This document shows, one piece after another, positions 16,688 to 27,082 of a DNA stretch of 39,477 nt. The stretch's first letter is position 1; the number at the start of each line of letters is the position of its first letter. The notes under the pieces are model-generated. The model saw only the letters and a list, made by a program, of their open reading frames with translations, had not been told where the DNA came from and did not search any database. The translations under genes and the position numbers were made by a program. The stretch is from Roseateles hydrophilus. Its GTDB lineage: Bacteria; Pseudomonadota; Gammaproteobacteria; Burkholderiales; Burkholderiaceae_C. The DNA lies in assembly GCF_026712245.1 (NCBI RefSeq), contig NZ_JAPPUY010000007.1, positions 1 to 39,477 on the forward strand, read 5' to 3'.

Positions 16688-16772
16688 GTTTCTTCAAAAA
16701 ACTTCGTCAGGCCGCAGCCTGCGGCGCCTGGGTGGCCGTACGCTGCGGCGCTCCTGTTGCCGCTCAGACCCC

Positions 16773-17645
16773 ATGACATCCCTCGCAAACGCCCTGCGCC
16801 TGCTGTTGACTGCCCTCGCCGTTGCGCTGGTGATGCCGACGGCACAGGCCGGCGAGCCGATGCGTGTGGCGACGTTCAACGTGCGGCTGAATGTCGCCAG
16901 CGACGGCCTGAATGCATGGCCGCATCGACGGGATTGGGTGCTGGCCATGGCACGCCATCACGACTGGGACATCATCGGCACGCAAGAGGCGCTGCCAGAT
17001 CAGGTCGCTGACATGGAGCGGCTGGACGGTTTCACCCGCGTGGGCGTAGGCCGGGACGATGGCGCGGCGCGGGGCGAACACACAGCCATCTTTGTGCGCA
17101 CGGCACGCTTTGAGGTGCTGCGCTCCGGCACGTTCTGGCTTAGCGAGACGCCCGAGCGCCCATCCAAGGGCTGGGACGGGCGCTGCTGCCACCGCATCGC
17201 CACATGGGTGGAGTTGCGTGATCGCCCGGCAGGCGACCGCTTCTTCGTGTTCAACACGCACTTCGACCATGAAGGCGTGGTGGCACGGCGCGAGTCCGCG
17301 CGGCTGCTGCTGGCGCGCTGGAAAGCCGTGGCTGGCGACCTGCCGACGCTGGTGCTGGGGGACTTCAACAGCGGCCCAGGCAGCGAGCCGGTGCGGCTGC
17401 TGACGGCCGAGTTGCAGGACGCGCGCAGCACCAGCCGAACGCCGCCCTACGGCCCGGCCGGCACGTTCCAGGGGTTTCGCATCGATGCGCCGCTGACTGA
17501 GCAAGACCGCATCGACCACATCTTCCACACCGCCGGCATCGAGGTGCTGAGCTGGGCGGCCCTGACGGACTCGATGCACGGACGCTTTCCGTCCGACCAT
17601 CTGCCCGTCGAGGTGCAGGTGCGCCTGCCCGCCCGGCGCCCCTGA
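16773..17645 (+). CDS. Exported endonuclease/exonuclease/phosphatase (EEP) family protein
   Basis: The product has 290 residues. A Sec signal peptide ends A-Q-A at residue 26, so the mature enzyme is periplasmic or released. The EEP fold elements are all present: T-F-N-V-R at 34, the metal-binding glutamate in G-T-Q-E-A-L (E72), F-N-T-H-F-D at 160, the catalytic G-D-F-N at 196, D-R-I-D-H-I-F at 245, and S-D-H-L-P-V at 274. Members hydrolyse phosphodiester bonds in DNA, RNA, sugar phosphates or phospholipids; the substrate cannot be told from these motifs. Export argues against a role in intracellular repair despite the neighbours. The start has no strong ribosome site. It lies 82 bases before the exonuclease gene on the same strand. 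Confidence 0.88.
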   Translation: MTSLANALRLLLTALAVALVMPTAQAGEPMRVATFNVRLNVASDGLNAWPHRRDWVLAMARHHDWDIIGTQEALPDQVADMERLDGFTRVGVGRDDGAARGEHTAIFVRTARFEVLRSGTFWLSETPERPSKGWDGRCCHRIATWVELRDRPAGDRFFVFNTHFDHEGVVARRESARLLLARWKAVAGDLPTLVLGDFNSGPGSEPVRLLTAELQDARSTSRTPPYGPAGTFQGFRIDAPLTEQDRIDHIFHTAGIEVLSWAALTDSMHGRFPSDHLPVEVQVRLPARRP

Positions 17646-17727
17646 CGGCCGCCAGTCCGCGGGTGGCAGCGGCCGGCGCAAGACCCGGCACCGCCATGGC
17701 GCGGGCAGCTTGGGCACACTGCGTGCC

Positions 17728-18756
17728 ATGCCTGATCTGGTCACGCGCCGGCCGCAGGGGCTGTATTGCGAGCCCGGCGGCTTCTACATCGACCCCTGGC
17801 GCCCGGTGGAACGCGCCGTCATCACACACGCCCATGCCGACCATTGCCGACCCGGCCATGGCCACTACCTTGCGCAGCGGGACGGCCTGGGCCTGATGCG
17901 CGCCCGGCTGGGCGACGACGCGCCGCTGGAGGGGCTGGCCTACGGGGAGACGCGCCGCATCGGCGACGTCACGGTCAGCCTGCACCCGGCCGGCCACGTG
18001 CTGGGGTCTGCACAGATTCGCATCGAGCACCACGGTGAAGTGTGGGTGGTCGCCGGCGACTATTTCGTCAGCGGCGCGGGCGACTGCAACACGACCTGCG
18101 CGCCATTCGAGCCGGTGCGCTGCGACGTGTTCGTCACCGAGAGCACCTTCGGGCTGCCGATCTACCGCTGGGCGCCGCAGACGGCGGTGCTGGCCGACAT
18201 GCGCGCCTGGTGGACGGACTGCGCCGCGCAGGGCCGGCACGCGCTGCTGATGGGCTACAGCCTGGGCAAGGCGCAGCGGCTGGTCGCCGGGCTCGCGACG
18301 GCTGACGCCCCCGGGCCGGTGCTGGTGCACAGCGCCGTGGCCCGGCTGAACGCGGCCTACCGCGACGCGGGCATCGCGCTGCCCGACGTCGAGACGGTCA
18401 CGCCGGAGACGAAGTTCAAGGCGCTGCGCGGCGCGCTGGTCATCGCGCCGCCGGCCGTGCAGGGCAGCCGCTGGGCCAAGGCGCTGGGCCCGCATGGCGA
18501 TGCTTTCGCCAGCGGCTGGATGCGGCTGCGCGGTGCGCGCCGGCGACGCGGCGTGGACCGCGGCTTCGTGTTCAGCGACCACGCCGACTGGCCCGGACTG
18601 CTGTCGGCCATCCGCGCAACCGGCGCGCAGCGCGTCATCGTCACGCATGGCGACGAGGGTGCGCTGGTGCGCTACCTGAGCGAGCTGGGCCTGCAGGCCG
18701 AGGCCTTCGCCACCGAGTACGGCGACGATACGCCCGGCACGGAGGCCGCCGAATGA
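17728..18756 (+). CDS. Ligase-associated DNA exonuclease, metallo-beta-lactamase fold
   Basis: The product has 342 residues. The metal site is T-H-A-H-A-D-H (residues 33-39), with further metal ligands in P-A-G-H-V-L-G, V-A-G-D-Y and, near the C-terminus, F-S-D-H-A-D-W and T-H-G-D. This order is that of the beta-CASP/SNM1-related nucleases found with ATP-dependent ligases (TIGR04122 type). It is expected to trim DNA ends before ligation. I chose the ATG at 17728 (M-P-D-L-V) rather than the TTG at 17710. The stop codon overlaps the ligase start in an ATGA junction, so the two are translationally coupled. It is the first gene of the four-gene repair cluster. Confidence 0.9.
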   Translation: MPDLVTRRPQGLYCEPGGFYIDPWRPVERAVITHAHADHCRPGHGHYLAQRDGLGLMRARLGDDAPLEGLAYGETRRIGDVTVSLHPAGHVLGSAQIRIEHHGEVWVVAGDYFVSGAGDCNTTCAPFEPVRCDVFVTESTFGLPIYRWAPQTAVLADMRAWWTDCAAQGRHALLMGYSLGKAQRLVAGLATADAPGPVLVHSAVARLNAAYRDAGIALPDVETVTPETKFKALRGALVIAPPAVQGSRWAKALGPHGDAFASGWMRLRGARRRRGVDRGFVFSDHADWPGLLSAIRATGAQRVIVTHGDEGALVRYLSELGLQAEAFATEYGDDTPGTEAAE

Positions 18757-20420
18757 AGGATTTCGTCGCCCTCTACCTCGCGCTGGATGCCAGCACGTCC
18801 ACGCTGGCCAAGGTGGCGGCGCTGAAGCGCTACCTGGCCGACGCCGCGCCGCGCGACGCGGCCTGGGCGGTCTACCTGCTGGCCGGCGGCACGCCGCGGC
18901 GCGCGGTGCCCACGGGCGAGCTGCGCGCGCTGGCCTGCGAGGCGGCCGCGCTGCCGGCCTGGCTGTTCGAGGCCGGCTACGCGGCCACCGGCGACCTGGC
19001 CGAAGCCATCGCCTACGTGCTGCCCGACCCGGAGGAACGCCTGGACGCCTCGCTCGCGGACTGGATGACGCAGCGCATCCTGCCGCTGCGCCAGGCGGAC
19101 GCTGCGGCGCGCCGCGAGGCCGTGCTGGCCGCGTGGCGCGGGCTGTCGGCGGACGAGCGCTTCATGTACGTGAAGCTGGTGGGCGGGGGCTTTCGCGTCG
19201 GGGTCAGCAAGCTGCTGGTGCAGCGGGCGCTGGCTGAGTGGTCAGGCGCGGACGCGGCCGGCATCGCGCAGCGCATGATGGGCTACACGCAGATCGACAC
19301 GCCGCCGACGGCCGAGCGCTTCCAGACGCTGCTGGCCGACGACCCCGGCGGCACGCGCGGCGGCCAGCCCTACCCGTTCTTCCTGGCGCACCCGCTCGCG
19401 GCCGAACCCGCCACGCTCGGCGACCGCGGCGACTGGCTCGCCGAGTGGAAGTACGACGGCATCCGCGCGCAGGTGGTGAAGCGCGACGGCCAGGTGTGGA
19501 TCTGGTCGCGCGGCGAGGAGCTGGTGACGGAGCGCTTCCCCGAGGTGACGCTGGAGGCCAGCACCTGGCCCGACGGCACGGTCGTCGACGGCGAGCTGCT
19601 GGCCTGGCGCCATGGCGAGGACGCGCCGGCGCCGTTTGCGCTGCTGCAAAAACGCATCGGCCGCACCCGGCTGTCCAAGGCCATCCTGGCCGAAGCGCCC
19701 GTGCGGCTGCTGGCCTACGACCTGCTGGAGAGCGACGGCGTGGACCGCCGCGCCGAACCGATGCACGCCCGGCGCGCGCGGCTGGAGCGCCTGGGCATCG
19801 CGACGTCGCCGCTGATCGACGCCGCCGACTGGCCCGGCCTCGCCGCGGCCCGCGCAGGCTCGCGCGAACGCCGCGTCGAGGGGCTGATGCTGAAGCACCG
19901 CGAGTCGGCCTACGGCATCGGCCGCACGGCGGGCGCGTGGTGGAAATGGAAGGTCGCGCCGCTCAGCGTGGACGCCGTGCTGGTCTACGCGCTGGCCGGC
20001 CACGGCCGCCGCGCCAACCTCTACACCGACTACAGCTTCGCCGTGTGGAACCGGGCGCCGCGCGATGCCGCGGAAGCCGAGGCCGCGCTGGATGCACCGG
20101 GCGGCGAGCTGGCGCTGGTGCCATTCGCCAAGGCCTACTCCGGCCTGACCGACGAGGAGATCAAGCGCGTGGACCGCGAGATCCGCCGCACGACGGTGGA
20201 GAAGTTCGGCCCGGTGCGGCGCGTGCGGCCCACGCTGGTGTTCGAGTTGGGCTTCGAGGGGCTGCAGGCGAGCACGCGGCACAAGAGCGGCATCGCCGTG
20301 CGCTTCCCGCGCATGCTGCGCATCCGCGACGACAAGCCGCTGCACGAGACCGACACGCTGGACACGCTGCGCGCGCTGATGGAGGTGGGGCCGCATGGCC
20401 AGCACATCGCCGACGACTGA
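18753..20420 (+). CDS. ATP-dependent DNA ligase, repair-cluster type
   Basis: The product has 555 residues. An N-terminal helical DNA-binding domain (~1-200) is followed by the nucleotidyltransferase domain. Motif I is E-W-K-Y-D-G-I-R with the AMP-accepting lysine K233. Then come D-G-E-L-L-A-W (motif III), V-E-G-L-M-L-K (motif IV) and W-W-K-W-K-V (motif V). The C-terminal OB domain ends with V-F-E-L-G-F-E-G and R-F-P-R-M-L-R-I-R. This is the family that accompanies the MBL exonuclease, Lhr-like helicase and PdeM in proteobacteria (TIGR04120 type). It seals nicks using ATP, unlike the essential NAD-dependent LigA, which is not in this window. The last 26 bases overlap the helicase gene. Confidence 0.93.
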   Translation: MKDFVALYLALDASTSTLAKVAALKRYLADAAPRDAAWAVYLLAGGTPRRAVPTGELRALACEAAALPAWLFEAGYAATGDLAEAIAYVLPDPEERLDASLADWMTQRILPLRQADAAARREAVLAAWRGLSADERFMYVKLVGGGFRVGVSKLLVQRALAEWSGADAAGIAQRMMGYTQIDTPPTAERFQTLLADDPGGTRGGQPYPFFLAHPLAAEPATLGDRGDWLAEWKYDGIRAQVVKRDGQVWIWSRGEELVTERFPEVTLEASTWPDGTVVDGELLAWRHGEDAPAPFALLQKRIGRTRLSKAILAEAPVRLLAYDLLESDGVDRRAEPMHARRARLERLGIATSPLIDAADWPGLAAARAGSRERRVEGLMLKHRESAYGIGRTAGAWWKWKVAPLSVDAVLVYALAGHGRRANLYTDYSFAVWNRAPRDAAEAEAALDAPGGELALVPFAKAYSGLTDEEIKRVDREIRRTTVEKFGPVRRVRPTLVFELGFEGLQASTRHKSGIAVRFPRMLRIRDDKPLHETDTLDTLRALMEVGPHGQHIADD

Positions 20421-22911
20421 CTGGCTGGCCGCGCGCGGCTGGCAGGCCTTCCCGTTCCAGAAGAACGTCTGGAAGGCCATGCGCGCCGGCCACTCCGGCC
20501 TGCTGCATGCCACCACCGGCAGCGGCAAGACGCTGGCCGTGTGGCTGGGCGCGCTGCAGGCGCTGGCCGACGCCGAGGCGCCGCTGACGGTGCTGTGGAT
20601 CACGCCGATGCGCGCGCTGAGCCAGGACACGCTGCTGGCGCTGCAGGACGCCGCGGCCACGCTGGCGCCGCACTGGACGCTGGCCGCCCGCACCGGCGAC
20701 ACCTCCAGCGGCGAACGCGCGTCGCAGCAGCGCCGCTGGCCCACGGCACTCGTCACCACGCCGGAGTCGCTGAGCCTGATGCTCGCGCGCGCCGACGCGC
20801 CGGAGGTGCTGAAGCGCGTGCGGCTGGTCGTCGTCGACGAATGGCACGAGCTGCTGGGCAGCAAGCGCGGCGTGCAGCTGCAGCTGGCGCTGGCGCGGCT
20901 GCGGCGCTGGAACCCGGCGCTGATGACCTGGGGCCTGTCGGCCACGCTGGCCAACCTGGAGGAGGCCGCGGACACGCTGGCGCCCGGCGCGGTCATCGTG
21001 CGCGGGGCACAGGACAAGAAGATCCTCATCGACACGCTGCTGCCGCCGCGCATCGAGCGCTTTGCCTGGGGCGGGCACATGGGGCTGACGATGCTGCCGG
21101 CGGTCGTCGAACGCATCGACGCGGCGGCCAGCACGCTGGTGTTCACGAACACGCGCTCGCAATGCGAGCGCTGGTTCCAGGCGCTGCTGGAGGCGCGGCC
21201 AGACTGGGCCGGCCTCGTCGCGCTGCACCACGGCTCGGTGGACGCCGAGGCGCGCCGCTGGGTGGAGGCGGCGATGAAGGCGGGTCAGCTCAAGTGCGTG
21301 GTTTGCACGGCCAGCCTGGACCTGGGCGTGGACTTCCTGCCGGTGGAGCAGGTGCTGCAGATCGGCTCGGCCAAGGGCGTGGCGCGGCTGCTGCAGCGCG
21401 CCGGCCGCAGCGGTCACGCGCCGGGCCGGCGTTCGCGCGTGACGCTGGTGCCCACGCACAGCCTGGAGATCATTGAGGCCTCGGCGCTGCGCGCGGCCGT
21501 GCAGGCCGGCCGCATCGAGCCGCGCCGCCCGCCCGAGGCGCCGCTGGACGTGCTGGTGCAGCACCTCGTCACCATCGCGCTGGGCGGCGGATTCCGGCCC
21601 GACGAGCTGCTGCCCGAGGTGCGCGGCGCGCCGTCGTACCGGGCCCTTGGCGACGACGCCTGGCAGTGGGCGCTGGACTTCGTGCGGCATGGCGGCGACT
21701 CGCTGCGCGCCTACCCTGACTTCCAGCGCGTGGTGCCCGACGACACCGGCGTCTGGTGCGTGCCCGACGCGCGCCTGGCGCGGCGCCACCGCAGCAACAT
21801 CGGCACCATCGTGTCGGACGCGGCCATGAGCGTGCAGTTCCTGACCGGCGGCCGCATCGCGACGGTGGAGGAGAGCTTCATCGCCCGGTTGCGGGTCGGC
21901 GACGTGTTCCTGCTGGGCGGCCGCTCACTGGCGCTGGTGCGCGTGGAGGGGCTGACGGCCTATGTGCGTGTTGCGAAGGCCGACAAGGCGCTGCTGCCAC
22001 GCTGGGACGGCGGGCAGTTCGCGATCTCCGACACGCTGGCCGACGCGATGCTCACGCGGCTGGACGAGGCGGCGCAGGGCCTGCATGCCGACCGGGAGAT
22101 GCGCTTCGTCGCGCCGCTGCTCGACCTGCAGGCGAGCTGGTCTGCGCTGCCGGGCTCGCGACACCTGCTGGCCGAGACCCTGCGGACCGCGGACGGCCAC
22201 CATCTGTTTCTCTATCCTTTCGCCGGCCGCACGGTGCACCTCGGGCTGGCCTCGCTGCTGGCCTGGCGCGTCGGTCGGGACACACCGGCCACGTTCACGA
22301 TGGCGGTCAATGACTACGGGCTGGAGTTGCTGAGCGCCACCGAGATCGACTGGGCAGCGCGGCTGCACAACCTGCTCGCACCGGTGAACGCGGCCACGCT
22401 GCAGGGCGAGGTGCTGGCCAGCCTGAATGCCAGCGAACTGGCGCGGCGGCGCTTCCGCGAGATCGCACGCATCGCGGGCCTGATCTTCCAGAGCCACCCG
22501 GGCGAGGCGCGCAGCCAGCGGCAGCTGCAGGCGTCGGCCTCGCTGTACTACGACGTGTTCCGCCAGCATGACCCGCACAACCGCCTGCTGCGCCAGGCCG
22601 AGGCCGAGCTGCTCGGCGCCGAACTGGACGTGACGGCTTTGGCGCGGCTGCTCGCACGGCTGGCGAGCCAAGCATTGGTGCTGCGCCAGCCCCCGCGGCC
22701 GACGCCGCTGGCCTTCCCGCTGCTGGTCGAGCGGCTGCGCGAGCGCGCGTCGACCGAGTCACTGGCCCAGCGGCTCGCACGCATGCTCGCCGAGCTGGAG
22801 GGCGCCGCCGAAGGGCCTGCTGTGTCAGCCACGGACGTCGGCGAGCGCCTGGCCTTCGGTCGCGGCGCTGACGCCGCCGCGTCGCCGCACCCACGTCGGA
22901 GACAGCGATGA
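20395..22911 (+). CDS. Ligase-associated DEXH-box helicase (Lhr-core type)
   Basis: The product has 838 residues. It has the superfamily 2 motifs: F-Q-K-N-V-W near 21, Walker A A-T-T-G-S-G-K-T at 39-46, T-P-x-R-A-L near 70, the DEXH box D-E-W-H at 148-151, L-S-A-T-L near 185, and H-H-G-S-V with R-A-G-R-S-G-H in the second RecA domain. The downstream winged-helix and Lhr core domains complete the length usual for ligase-associated Lhr proteins. The P. putida homologue is a 3'-to-5' ATP-driven translocase and unwinds RNA:DNA or DNA duplexes. The gene overlaps the ligase by 26 bases and pdeM by four, so production of the set is tightly linked. Confidence 0.93.
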   Translation: MASTSPTTDWLAARGWQAFPFQKNVWKAMRAGHSGLLHATTGSGKTLAVWLGALQALADAEAPLTVLWITPMRALSQDTLLALQDAAATLAPHWTLAARTGDTSSGERASQQRRWPTALVTTPESLSLMLARADAPEVLKRVRLVVVDEWHELLGSKRGVQLQLALARLRRWNPALMTWGLSATLANLEEAADTLAPGAVIVRGAQDKKILIDTLLPPRIERFAWGGHMGLTMLPAVVERIDAAASTLVFTNTRSQCERWFQALLEARPDWAGLVALHHGSVDAEARRWVEAAMKAGQLKCVVCTASLDLGVDFLPVEQVLQIGSAKGVARLLQRAGRSGHAPGRRSRVTLVPTHSLEIIEASALRAAVQAGRIEPRRPPEAPLDVLVQHLVTIALGGGFRPDELLPEVRGAPSYRALGDDAWQWALDFVRHGGDSLRAYPDFQRVVPDDTGVWCVPDARLARRHRSNIGTIVSDAAMSVQFLTGGRIATVEESFIARLRVGDVFLLGGRSLALVRVEGLTAYVRVAKADKALLPRWDGGQFAISDTLADAMLTRLDEAAQGLHADREMRFVAPLLDLQASWSALPGSRHLLAETLRTADGHHLFLYPFAGRTVHLGLASLLAWRVGRDTPATFTMAVNDYGLELLSATEIDWAARLHNLLAPVNAATLQGEVLASLNASELARRRFREIARIAGLIFQSHPGEARSQRQLQASASLYYDVFRQHDPHNRLLRQAEAELLGAELDVTALARLLARLASQALVLRQPPRPTPLAFPLLVERLRERASTESLAQRLARMLAELEGAAEGPAVSATDVGERLAFGRGADAAASPHPRRRQR

Positions 22912-23576
22912 GTCTGCCGCTCGATGTTGCCGGCGAAACGCTGTGGCTGCTGCCAGAAGGCGCCGTGTGGTGGCCGGCGCGGCACACACTGTTCGTTGCG
23001 GACCTGCACCTGGGCAAAGGGGCGGCCTTCCGCGCGCAGGGCCAGCCGGTGCCGGCGGGCAGCAGCCGCGCGACGCTGGCCCGCCTGCGCCAGTTGGTCG
23101 ATGCCCACGGGGCGCAGCAGCTCGTCGTGCTGGGCGACTTCTGGCACGGCCGGGAGGGGCTGGTGGCGCCGCTGCTGCGGGCCGTGGCCGACTTCTGCAC
23201 CCGCGTGCCGACGACACTGGTGCTGGGCAACCATGACCGGCCGATCCATCCGCATGAGCTGCCGCTGCGCATCGCCGAACAGCCATTGGTGATCGGCCCC
23301 TTGGTCGCTGCGCATGAACCGCCAGCCACCGACGCAACAGCACCGGCCGCATTCACACTGGCCGGCCACTGGCATCCGGCGGTGAGTCTGCGCAGCCGGG
23401 CCGGCGACCGCCTGCGCCGCGCTTGCTTCGTGCACTACCCGCAGCTGCTGGTCCTGCCGGCCTTTGGCGGCCTGACCGGCGCGATGAGCCTGGACTTGCG
23501 AACGCTGGCGCGCACGCAGGGGCGGGCCGCCGTACTGGCGGAAGGCAGCATCGCCTGGCTGGCGACGCCGCGCTGA
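22908..23576 (+). CDS. pdeM: Ligase-associated DNA damage response endonuclease PdeM
   Basis: The product has 222 residues and belongs to the calcineurin-like metallophosphoesterases. The metal ligands appear in order: A-D-L-H-L-G-K (31-37), L-G-D-F-W-H-G, L-G-N-H-D-R and A-G-H-W-H-P-A. The homologue encoded with Lhr-core in P. putida is a manganese-dependent DNA endonuclease and phosphodiesterase, so this protein is expected to process damaged or branched DNA for the ligase. It starts in an ATGA overlap with the helicase stop and is the last gene of the cluster. It faces the end of the ribosomal operon, with a shared hairpin between them. Confidence 0.92.
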   Translation: MSLPLDVAGETLWLLPEGAVWWPARHTLFVADLHLGKGAAFRAQGQPVPAGSSRATLARLRQLVDAHGAQQLVVLGDFWHGREGLVAPLLRAVADFCTRVPTTLVLGNHDRPIHPHELPLRIAEQPLVIGPLVAAHEPPATDATAPAAFTLAGHWHPAVSLRSRAGDRLRRACFVHYPQLLVLPAFGGLTGAMSLDLRTLARTQGRAAVLAEGSIAWLATPR

Positions 23577-23594
23577 CATCAGGAAAGCCAGACG

Positions 23595-23620
23595 CAAAAA
23601 AGCCCGCGCGAGGCGGGCTT
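23595..23620 (-). terminator. Intrinsic terminator at the end of the ribosomal supercluster
   Basis: An 8-bp stem (AAGCCCGC / GCGGGCTT) with a 5-base loop is followed on the minus strand by six T residues. It ends the transcript that finishes with rplQ. On the plus strand the hairpin lacks a T-run, so it would stop pdeM transcripts less well. Confidence 0.85.
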
Positions 23621-23642
23621 GTCAGATCAGCGTGTGCTGAGC

Positions 23643-24032
23643 TTATTCGGCGGCAACGCCTTCGGTCTCGCCTTCGGCGCGATCCACCAGTTCAACGTAA
23701 GCCATGGGCGCGTTGTCGCCGACGCGGAAACCCATCTTCAGGATGCGGGTGTAGCCGCCCGGACGAGCCGCGAAGCGCGGGCCCAGCACGTTGAACAGCT
23801 TGGTGACGATGTCACGGTCGCGCAGACGGTCGAAAGCCAGGCGGCGGTTGGCCAGCGTGGGTTCCTTGGCCAGCGTGATCAGCGGCTCGACGACGCGACG
23901 CAGTTCCTTGGCCTTGGGAACCGTGGTCTTGATGGCTTCGTGCTCGAGCAGCGAAACGCACATGTTGCGCAGCATGGCAGCGCGGTGGGCGCTGGTGCGG
24001 TTGAGCTTACGGAGGCCGTTACGGTGACGCAT
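23643..24032 (-). CDS. rplQ: 50S ribosomal protein L17
   Basis: The product has 129 residues, full length. The hallmark start [13 protein letters not shown] is intact, as is the block [14 protein letters not shown]17 binds 23S rRNA near the tunnel exit of the large subunit. The short acidic end ([10 protein letters not shown]) is an extension seen in many betaproteobacteria. It is the last gene of the alpha unit, 95 bases after rpoA and just before the terminator, the conserved rpoA-rplQ order. Confidence 0.97.
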   Translation of the reverse strand: MRHRNGLRKLNRTSAHRAAMLRNMCVSLLEHEAIKTTVPKAKELRRVVEPLITLAKEPTLANRRLAFDRLRDRDIVTKLFNVLGPRFAARPGGYTRILKMGFRVGDNAPMAYVELVDRAEGETEGVAAE

Positions 24033-24127
24033 GGTGCTTTTCCTTTCACTTCATTAATGCCGCCAGCCGGATCAGGTACTGGCGGGTGCACCGGGTGGCG
24101 TTGGTCAGCGCGCCACCCACTTAAAAA

Positions 24128-25117
24128 TTAACGCTTGTCCAGACCTTGCGGCGGCCAGTTTTCCAGGCGGGCGCCCAGAGTCAGACCGCGCGAAGCCAGC
24201 ACTTCCTTGATTTCGTTGAGCGACTTGCGACCCAGGTTCGGGGTCTTCAGCAGCTCGGTCTCGGTGCGCTGGATCAGGTCGCCGATGTAGTAGATGTTCT
24301 CGGCCTTCAAGCAGTTGGCCGAACGCACGGTCAGCTCGAGCTCGTCGACGGGGCGCAGCAGGATCGGGTCGAAGCTGCTGGCGCGCTGGGCCGGCTGGTC
24401 GAAGGCGTCGACCAGGTCGGTGCCTTGCAGCTGAGCGAACACGGCGAGCTGCTCCACCAGGATCTTGGCCGATGCACGGATCGCTTCCTCAGGCGAGATG
24501 GCGCCGTTGGTTTCGATTTCCATGACCAGCTTGTCCAGGTCGGTACGCTGCTCGACGCGGGCGTTCTCGACGGCGTAGCTCACGCGCTTGACGGGCGAGA
24601 ACGACGCATCGAGAACGATGCGGCCGATGCTCTTGGTCGGCTCGTCGCCGAAGCGGCGCATCGTGCCGGGCACGTAGCCACGGCCCTTCTCGACCTTGAT
24701 CTGCATGTCGAGCTTGCCGCCTTGCGACAGGTGGGCGATGACGTGCTCAGGGTTGATGATCTCAACGTCGTGCGGGGTCTGGATGTCAGCCGCCGTGACA
24801 GGGCCTTCACCTTCCTTGCGCAGGACCAGCGTCACTTCCTCGCGGTTGTGCAAGCGGAAGACCACGCCCTTGAGGTTCAGCATGATGTGAACCACGTCCT
24901 CTTGCACGCCGTCGATGGCCGAGTACTCGTGCAGCACGCCGGCGATCGTCACTTCCGTCGGCGCATAACCCACCATCGACGAGAGCAGCACACGGCGCAG
25001 GGCGTTGCCCAGGGTGTGACCGTAGCCGCGTTCGAACGGCTCCAGCGTGACCTTGGCGCGATGACCGCCCAGGGGCTCCACGTTGATGGACTTGGGTTTG
25101 AGCAAGTTGGTTTGCAT
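24128..25117 (-). CDS. rpoA: RNA polymerase subunit alpha
   Basis: The product has 329 residues, the same as in E. coli. The N-terminal domain (~1-235) dimerises and nucleates polymerase assembly; it holds [19 protein letters not shown] linker (~236-250, with A-Q-R-A-S-S-F-D-P) precedes the C-terminal domain, which contacts UP elements and activators. Its helix-hairpin-helix reads [11 protein letters not shown] and [10 protein letters not shown], including the DNA-contacting arginine. The gap of 138 bases before it holds a long hairpin, unusual within this operon, that may adjust its level relative to rpsD. Confidence 0.98.
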   Translation of the reverse strand: MQTNLLKPKSINVEPLGGHRAKVTLEPFERGYGHTLGNALRRVLLSSMVGYAPTEVTIAGVLHEYSAIDGVQEDVVHIMLNLKGVVFRLHNREEVTLVLRKEGEGPVTAADIQTPHDVEIINPEHVIAHLSQGGKLDMQIKVEKGRGYVPGTMRRFGDEPTKSIGRIVLDASFSPVKRVSYAVENARVEQRTDLDKLVMEIETNGAISPEEAIRASAKILVEQLAVFAQLQGTDLVDAFDQPAQRASSFDPILLRPVDELELTVRSANCLKAENIYYIGDLIQRTETELLKTPNLGRKSLNEIKEVLASRGLTLGARLENWPPQGLDKR

Positions 25118-25213
25118 GAGGTCTTTCTTTCAATACCCTCGGTTCGTTACACCGATAAGGCTGAGGACCAGCCGGGCAGAGCCTTCGAAGGGCAGGAAGC
25201 CCGGACGAGGAAA

Positions 25214-25245
25214 CGCCGACCGCGCCCTTGCAGGCGTGGTCGGCG
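25214..25245 (-). other. Hairpin between rpsD and rpoA
   Basis: An 8-bp outer stem (CGCCGACC / GGTCGGCG) continues into four more pairs after one mismatch, with a 6-base loop. It starts about 10 bases after the rpsD stop. On the minus strand only three T residues follow, so it is more likely a leaky terminator, processing site or mRNA-stabilising element than a full stop. Confidence 0.6.
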
Positions 25246-25255
25246 GGGGGAACGA

Positions 25256-25879
<624 letters not shown>

Positions 25880-25903
25880 TTTGAGTGTCCTTGTTCAATC
25901 TGA

Positions 25904-25919
25904 CGTCAGTTGCCTGACG
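25904..25919 (-). other. Short hairpin before the rpsD start
   Basis: CGTCAG and CTGACG pair around a TTGC loop about 25 bases before the GTG start. Together with the larger hairpin at 25998-26026 it makes the rpsD leader structured. It also overlaps a perfect 10-base palindrome, CTGACGTCAG. Confidence 0.4.
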
Positions 25920-25997
25920 CGAGTCCAGCCGGTGTTGTTGTGGGCTTGGACGGTGGGCTTACGAGCAGACCTCCATAGAGATCGACTCAAAACTGAA

Positions 25998-26026
25998 GCC
26001 GGCGCGGCACCTGAGTGCCCGCCGGC
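25998..26026 (-). promoter_or_regulatory. Long hairpin in the rpsD leader
   Basis: A 12-bp stem (GCCGGCG then GGCAC, with one bulged base) is capped by a CTGA tetraloop. It begins about 10 bases after the predicted transcription start of the rpsD unit and lacks a T-tract. It is therefore more likely a 5' leader element, possibly for S4 feedback, than a terminator, although it could also weaken read-through from rpsK. Confidence 0.55.
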
Positions 26027-26042
26027 TCCGGGAAAACGCGCG

Positions 26043-26070
26043 ATTATCGCACCGTCATCCGAATCTGCAA
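26043..26070 (-). promoter_or_regulatory. Promoter of the rpsD-rpoA-rplQ unit
   Basis: TTGCAG (26065-26070) and GATAAT (26043-26048) are separated by 16 bases, just beyond the rpsK stop. The bases after the -10 box are CGCGCG, a GC-rich discriminator of the type linked to stringent control. Confidence 0.6.
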
Positions 26071-26080
26071 GTTGCGCAGA

Positions 26081-26485
26081 TCAGATGCGGCGACGCTTCT
26101 GCGGACGGCAGCCGTTGTGCGGCACCGGGGTCACGTCAGAGATCGAGTTGATGCGGATGCCGAGCGCAGCCAGAGCGCGCACCGACGATTCGCGACCCGG
26201 GCCCGGGCCCTTGATCTTGACGTCCAGGTTCTTGATGCCCTGCTCTTGTGCAGCACGGCCAGCCACCTCGGCCGCCACCTGAGCAGCGAAGGGCGTCGAC
26301 TTGCGCGAACCCTTGAAGCCCTGGCCGCCCGACGAAGCCCACGACAGGGCGCCGCCTTGACGGTCGGTGATGGTGATGATGGTGTTGTTGAACGAGGCGT
26401 GGACGTGCGCGATGCCGTCAGCAACGTTCTTACGAACCTTCTTGCGAACGCGCTGAGCCGCCGAATTGTTGGGAGCCTTTGCCAT
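26081..26485 (-). CDS. rpsK: 30S ribosomal protein S11
   Basis: The product has 134 residues (129 in E. coli); the extra length is at the N-terminus ([10 protein letters not shown]). The core is intact: [27 protein letters not shown] and the C-terminal [14 protein letters not shown]11 lies on the platform of the small subunit at the mRNA exit. It follows rpsM by 26 bases, in the normal order, and is the last gene before the 201-base gap. Confidence 0.98.
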   Translation of the reverse strand: MAKAPNNSAAQRVRKKVRKNVADGIAHVHASFNNTIITITDRQGGALSWASSGGQGFKGSRKSTPFAAQVAAEVAGRAAQEQGIKNLDVKIKGPGPGRESSVRALAALGIRINSISDVTPVPHNGCRPQKRRRI

Positions 26486-26511
26486 ATTGACCTTCTTTCA
26501 GTTCGGGCAGC

Positions 26512-26877
26512 TTACTTCTTGCCGGTCGCAGCCGACTTGCGCGGACCCTTGCGGGTGCGGGCATTCGTGCGGGTGCGCTGGCCACGCATCGGCAGGCCAC
26601 GGCGATGACGGAAACCACGGTAGCAGCCCAGGTCCATCAGACGCTTGATGTTGATGGACTGCTCACGGCGCAGGTCACCTTCGATGGTCAGCTTGTTGAC
26701 CTCGTCACGGATCTTCTCGAGATCGCCGTCGGTCAGGTCTTTGACCTTCTTGTCAAACGGAATGCCGCAGGTCGTGCAGATCTTCTGAGCGGTCGTACGG
26801 CCGATGCCGTAGATCGAGGTCAGGCCGATCTCAGTGTGCTTTTGCGGCGGAATGTTGATACCAGCAATACGTGCCAT
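26512..26877 (-). CDS. rpsM: 30S ribosomal protein S13
   Basis: The product has 121 residues. It opens A-R-I-A-G-I-N-I-P and has the helix-two-turn-helix region [10 protein letters not shown]. The basic tail [14 protein letters not shown] reaches the P-site tRNA. S13 forms a bridge to the large subunit. In E. coli the leader of this gene is the S4 target; here only 30 bases separate it from rpmJ, too short for that structure. Confidence 0.98.
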   Translation of the reverse strand: MARIAGINIPPQKHTEIGLTSIYGIGRTTAQKICTTCGIPFDKKVKDLTDGDLEKIRDEVNKLTIEGDLRREQSINIKRLMDLGCYRGFRHRRGLPMRGQRTRTNARTRKGPRKSAATGKK

Positions 26878-26907
26878 GGTGGTCCTCTAATTCTGTCGTG
26901 CGGCCAA

Positions 26908-27021
26908 TCAGCCTTGACGCTGCTTGTGACGCGGGTCGGTGCAGATCACGCGCACCACACCCTTGCGGCGGATGATCTTGCAATTGCGGCACATCTGCTT
27001 CACGGATGCCGAAACTTTCAT
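26908..27021 (-). CDS. rpmJ: 50S ribosomal protein L36
   Basis: A 37-residue protein found by direct reading. It starts M-K-V-S-A-S-V-K and contains C-R-N-C at 11-14, then C27 and H32 ([12 protein letters not shown]), the zinc-binding C-plus form of L36. It sits between infA and rpsM, its usual place, and stabilises the folding of 23S rRNA near the GTPase centre. Zinc-limited bacteria often carry a second, zinc-free copy elsewhere; none is visible here. Confidence 0.95.
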   Translation of the reverse strand: MKVSASVKQMCRNCKIIRRKGVVRVICTDPRHKQRQG

Positions 27022-27082
27022 GGTCTGCTCCTTGGCCTAACTCTTCTTGCGCTCTTGACGCGTTCCCGGGGGTTCAAACAGC

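Noticed and set aside
19242-21152. Long open frame (636 codons) antisense to the ligase and helicase genes
   Set aside because: It mirrors the wobble positions of two well-supported GC-rich genes, has a Ser/Arg/Ala/Gln-rich composition and no family motif.
20161-21789. Second long antisense open frame (542 codons) over the helicase gene
   Set aside because: It is rich in Arg, Gln, His and Ala, as expected of a shadow frame in 70 percent GC DNA, and lacks a ribosome site.
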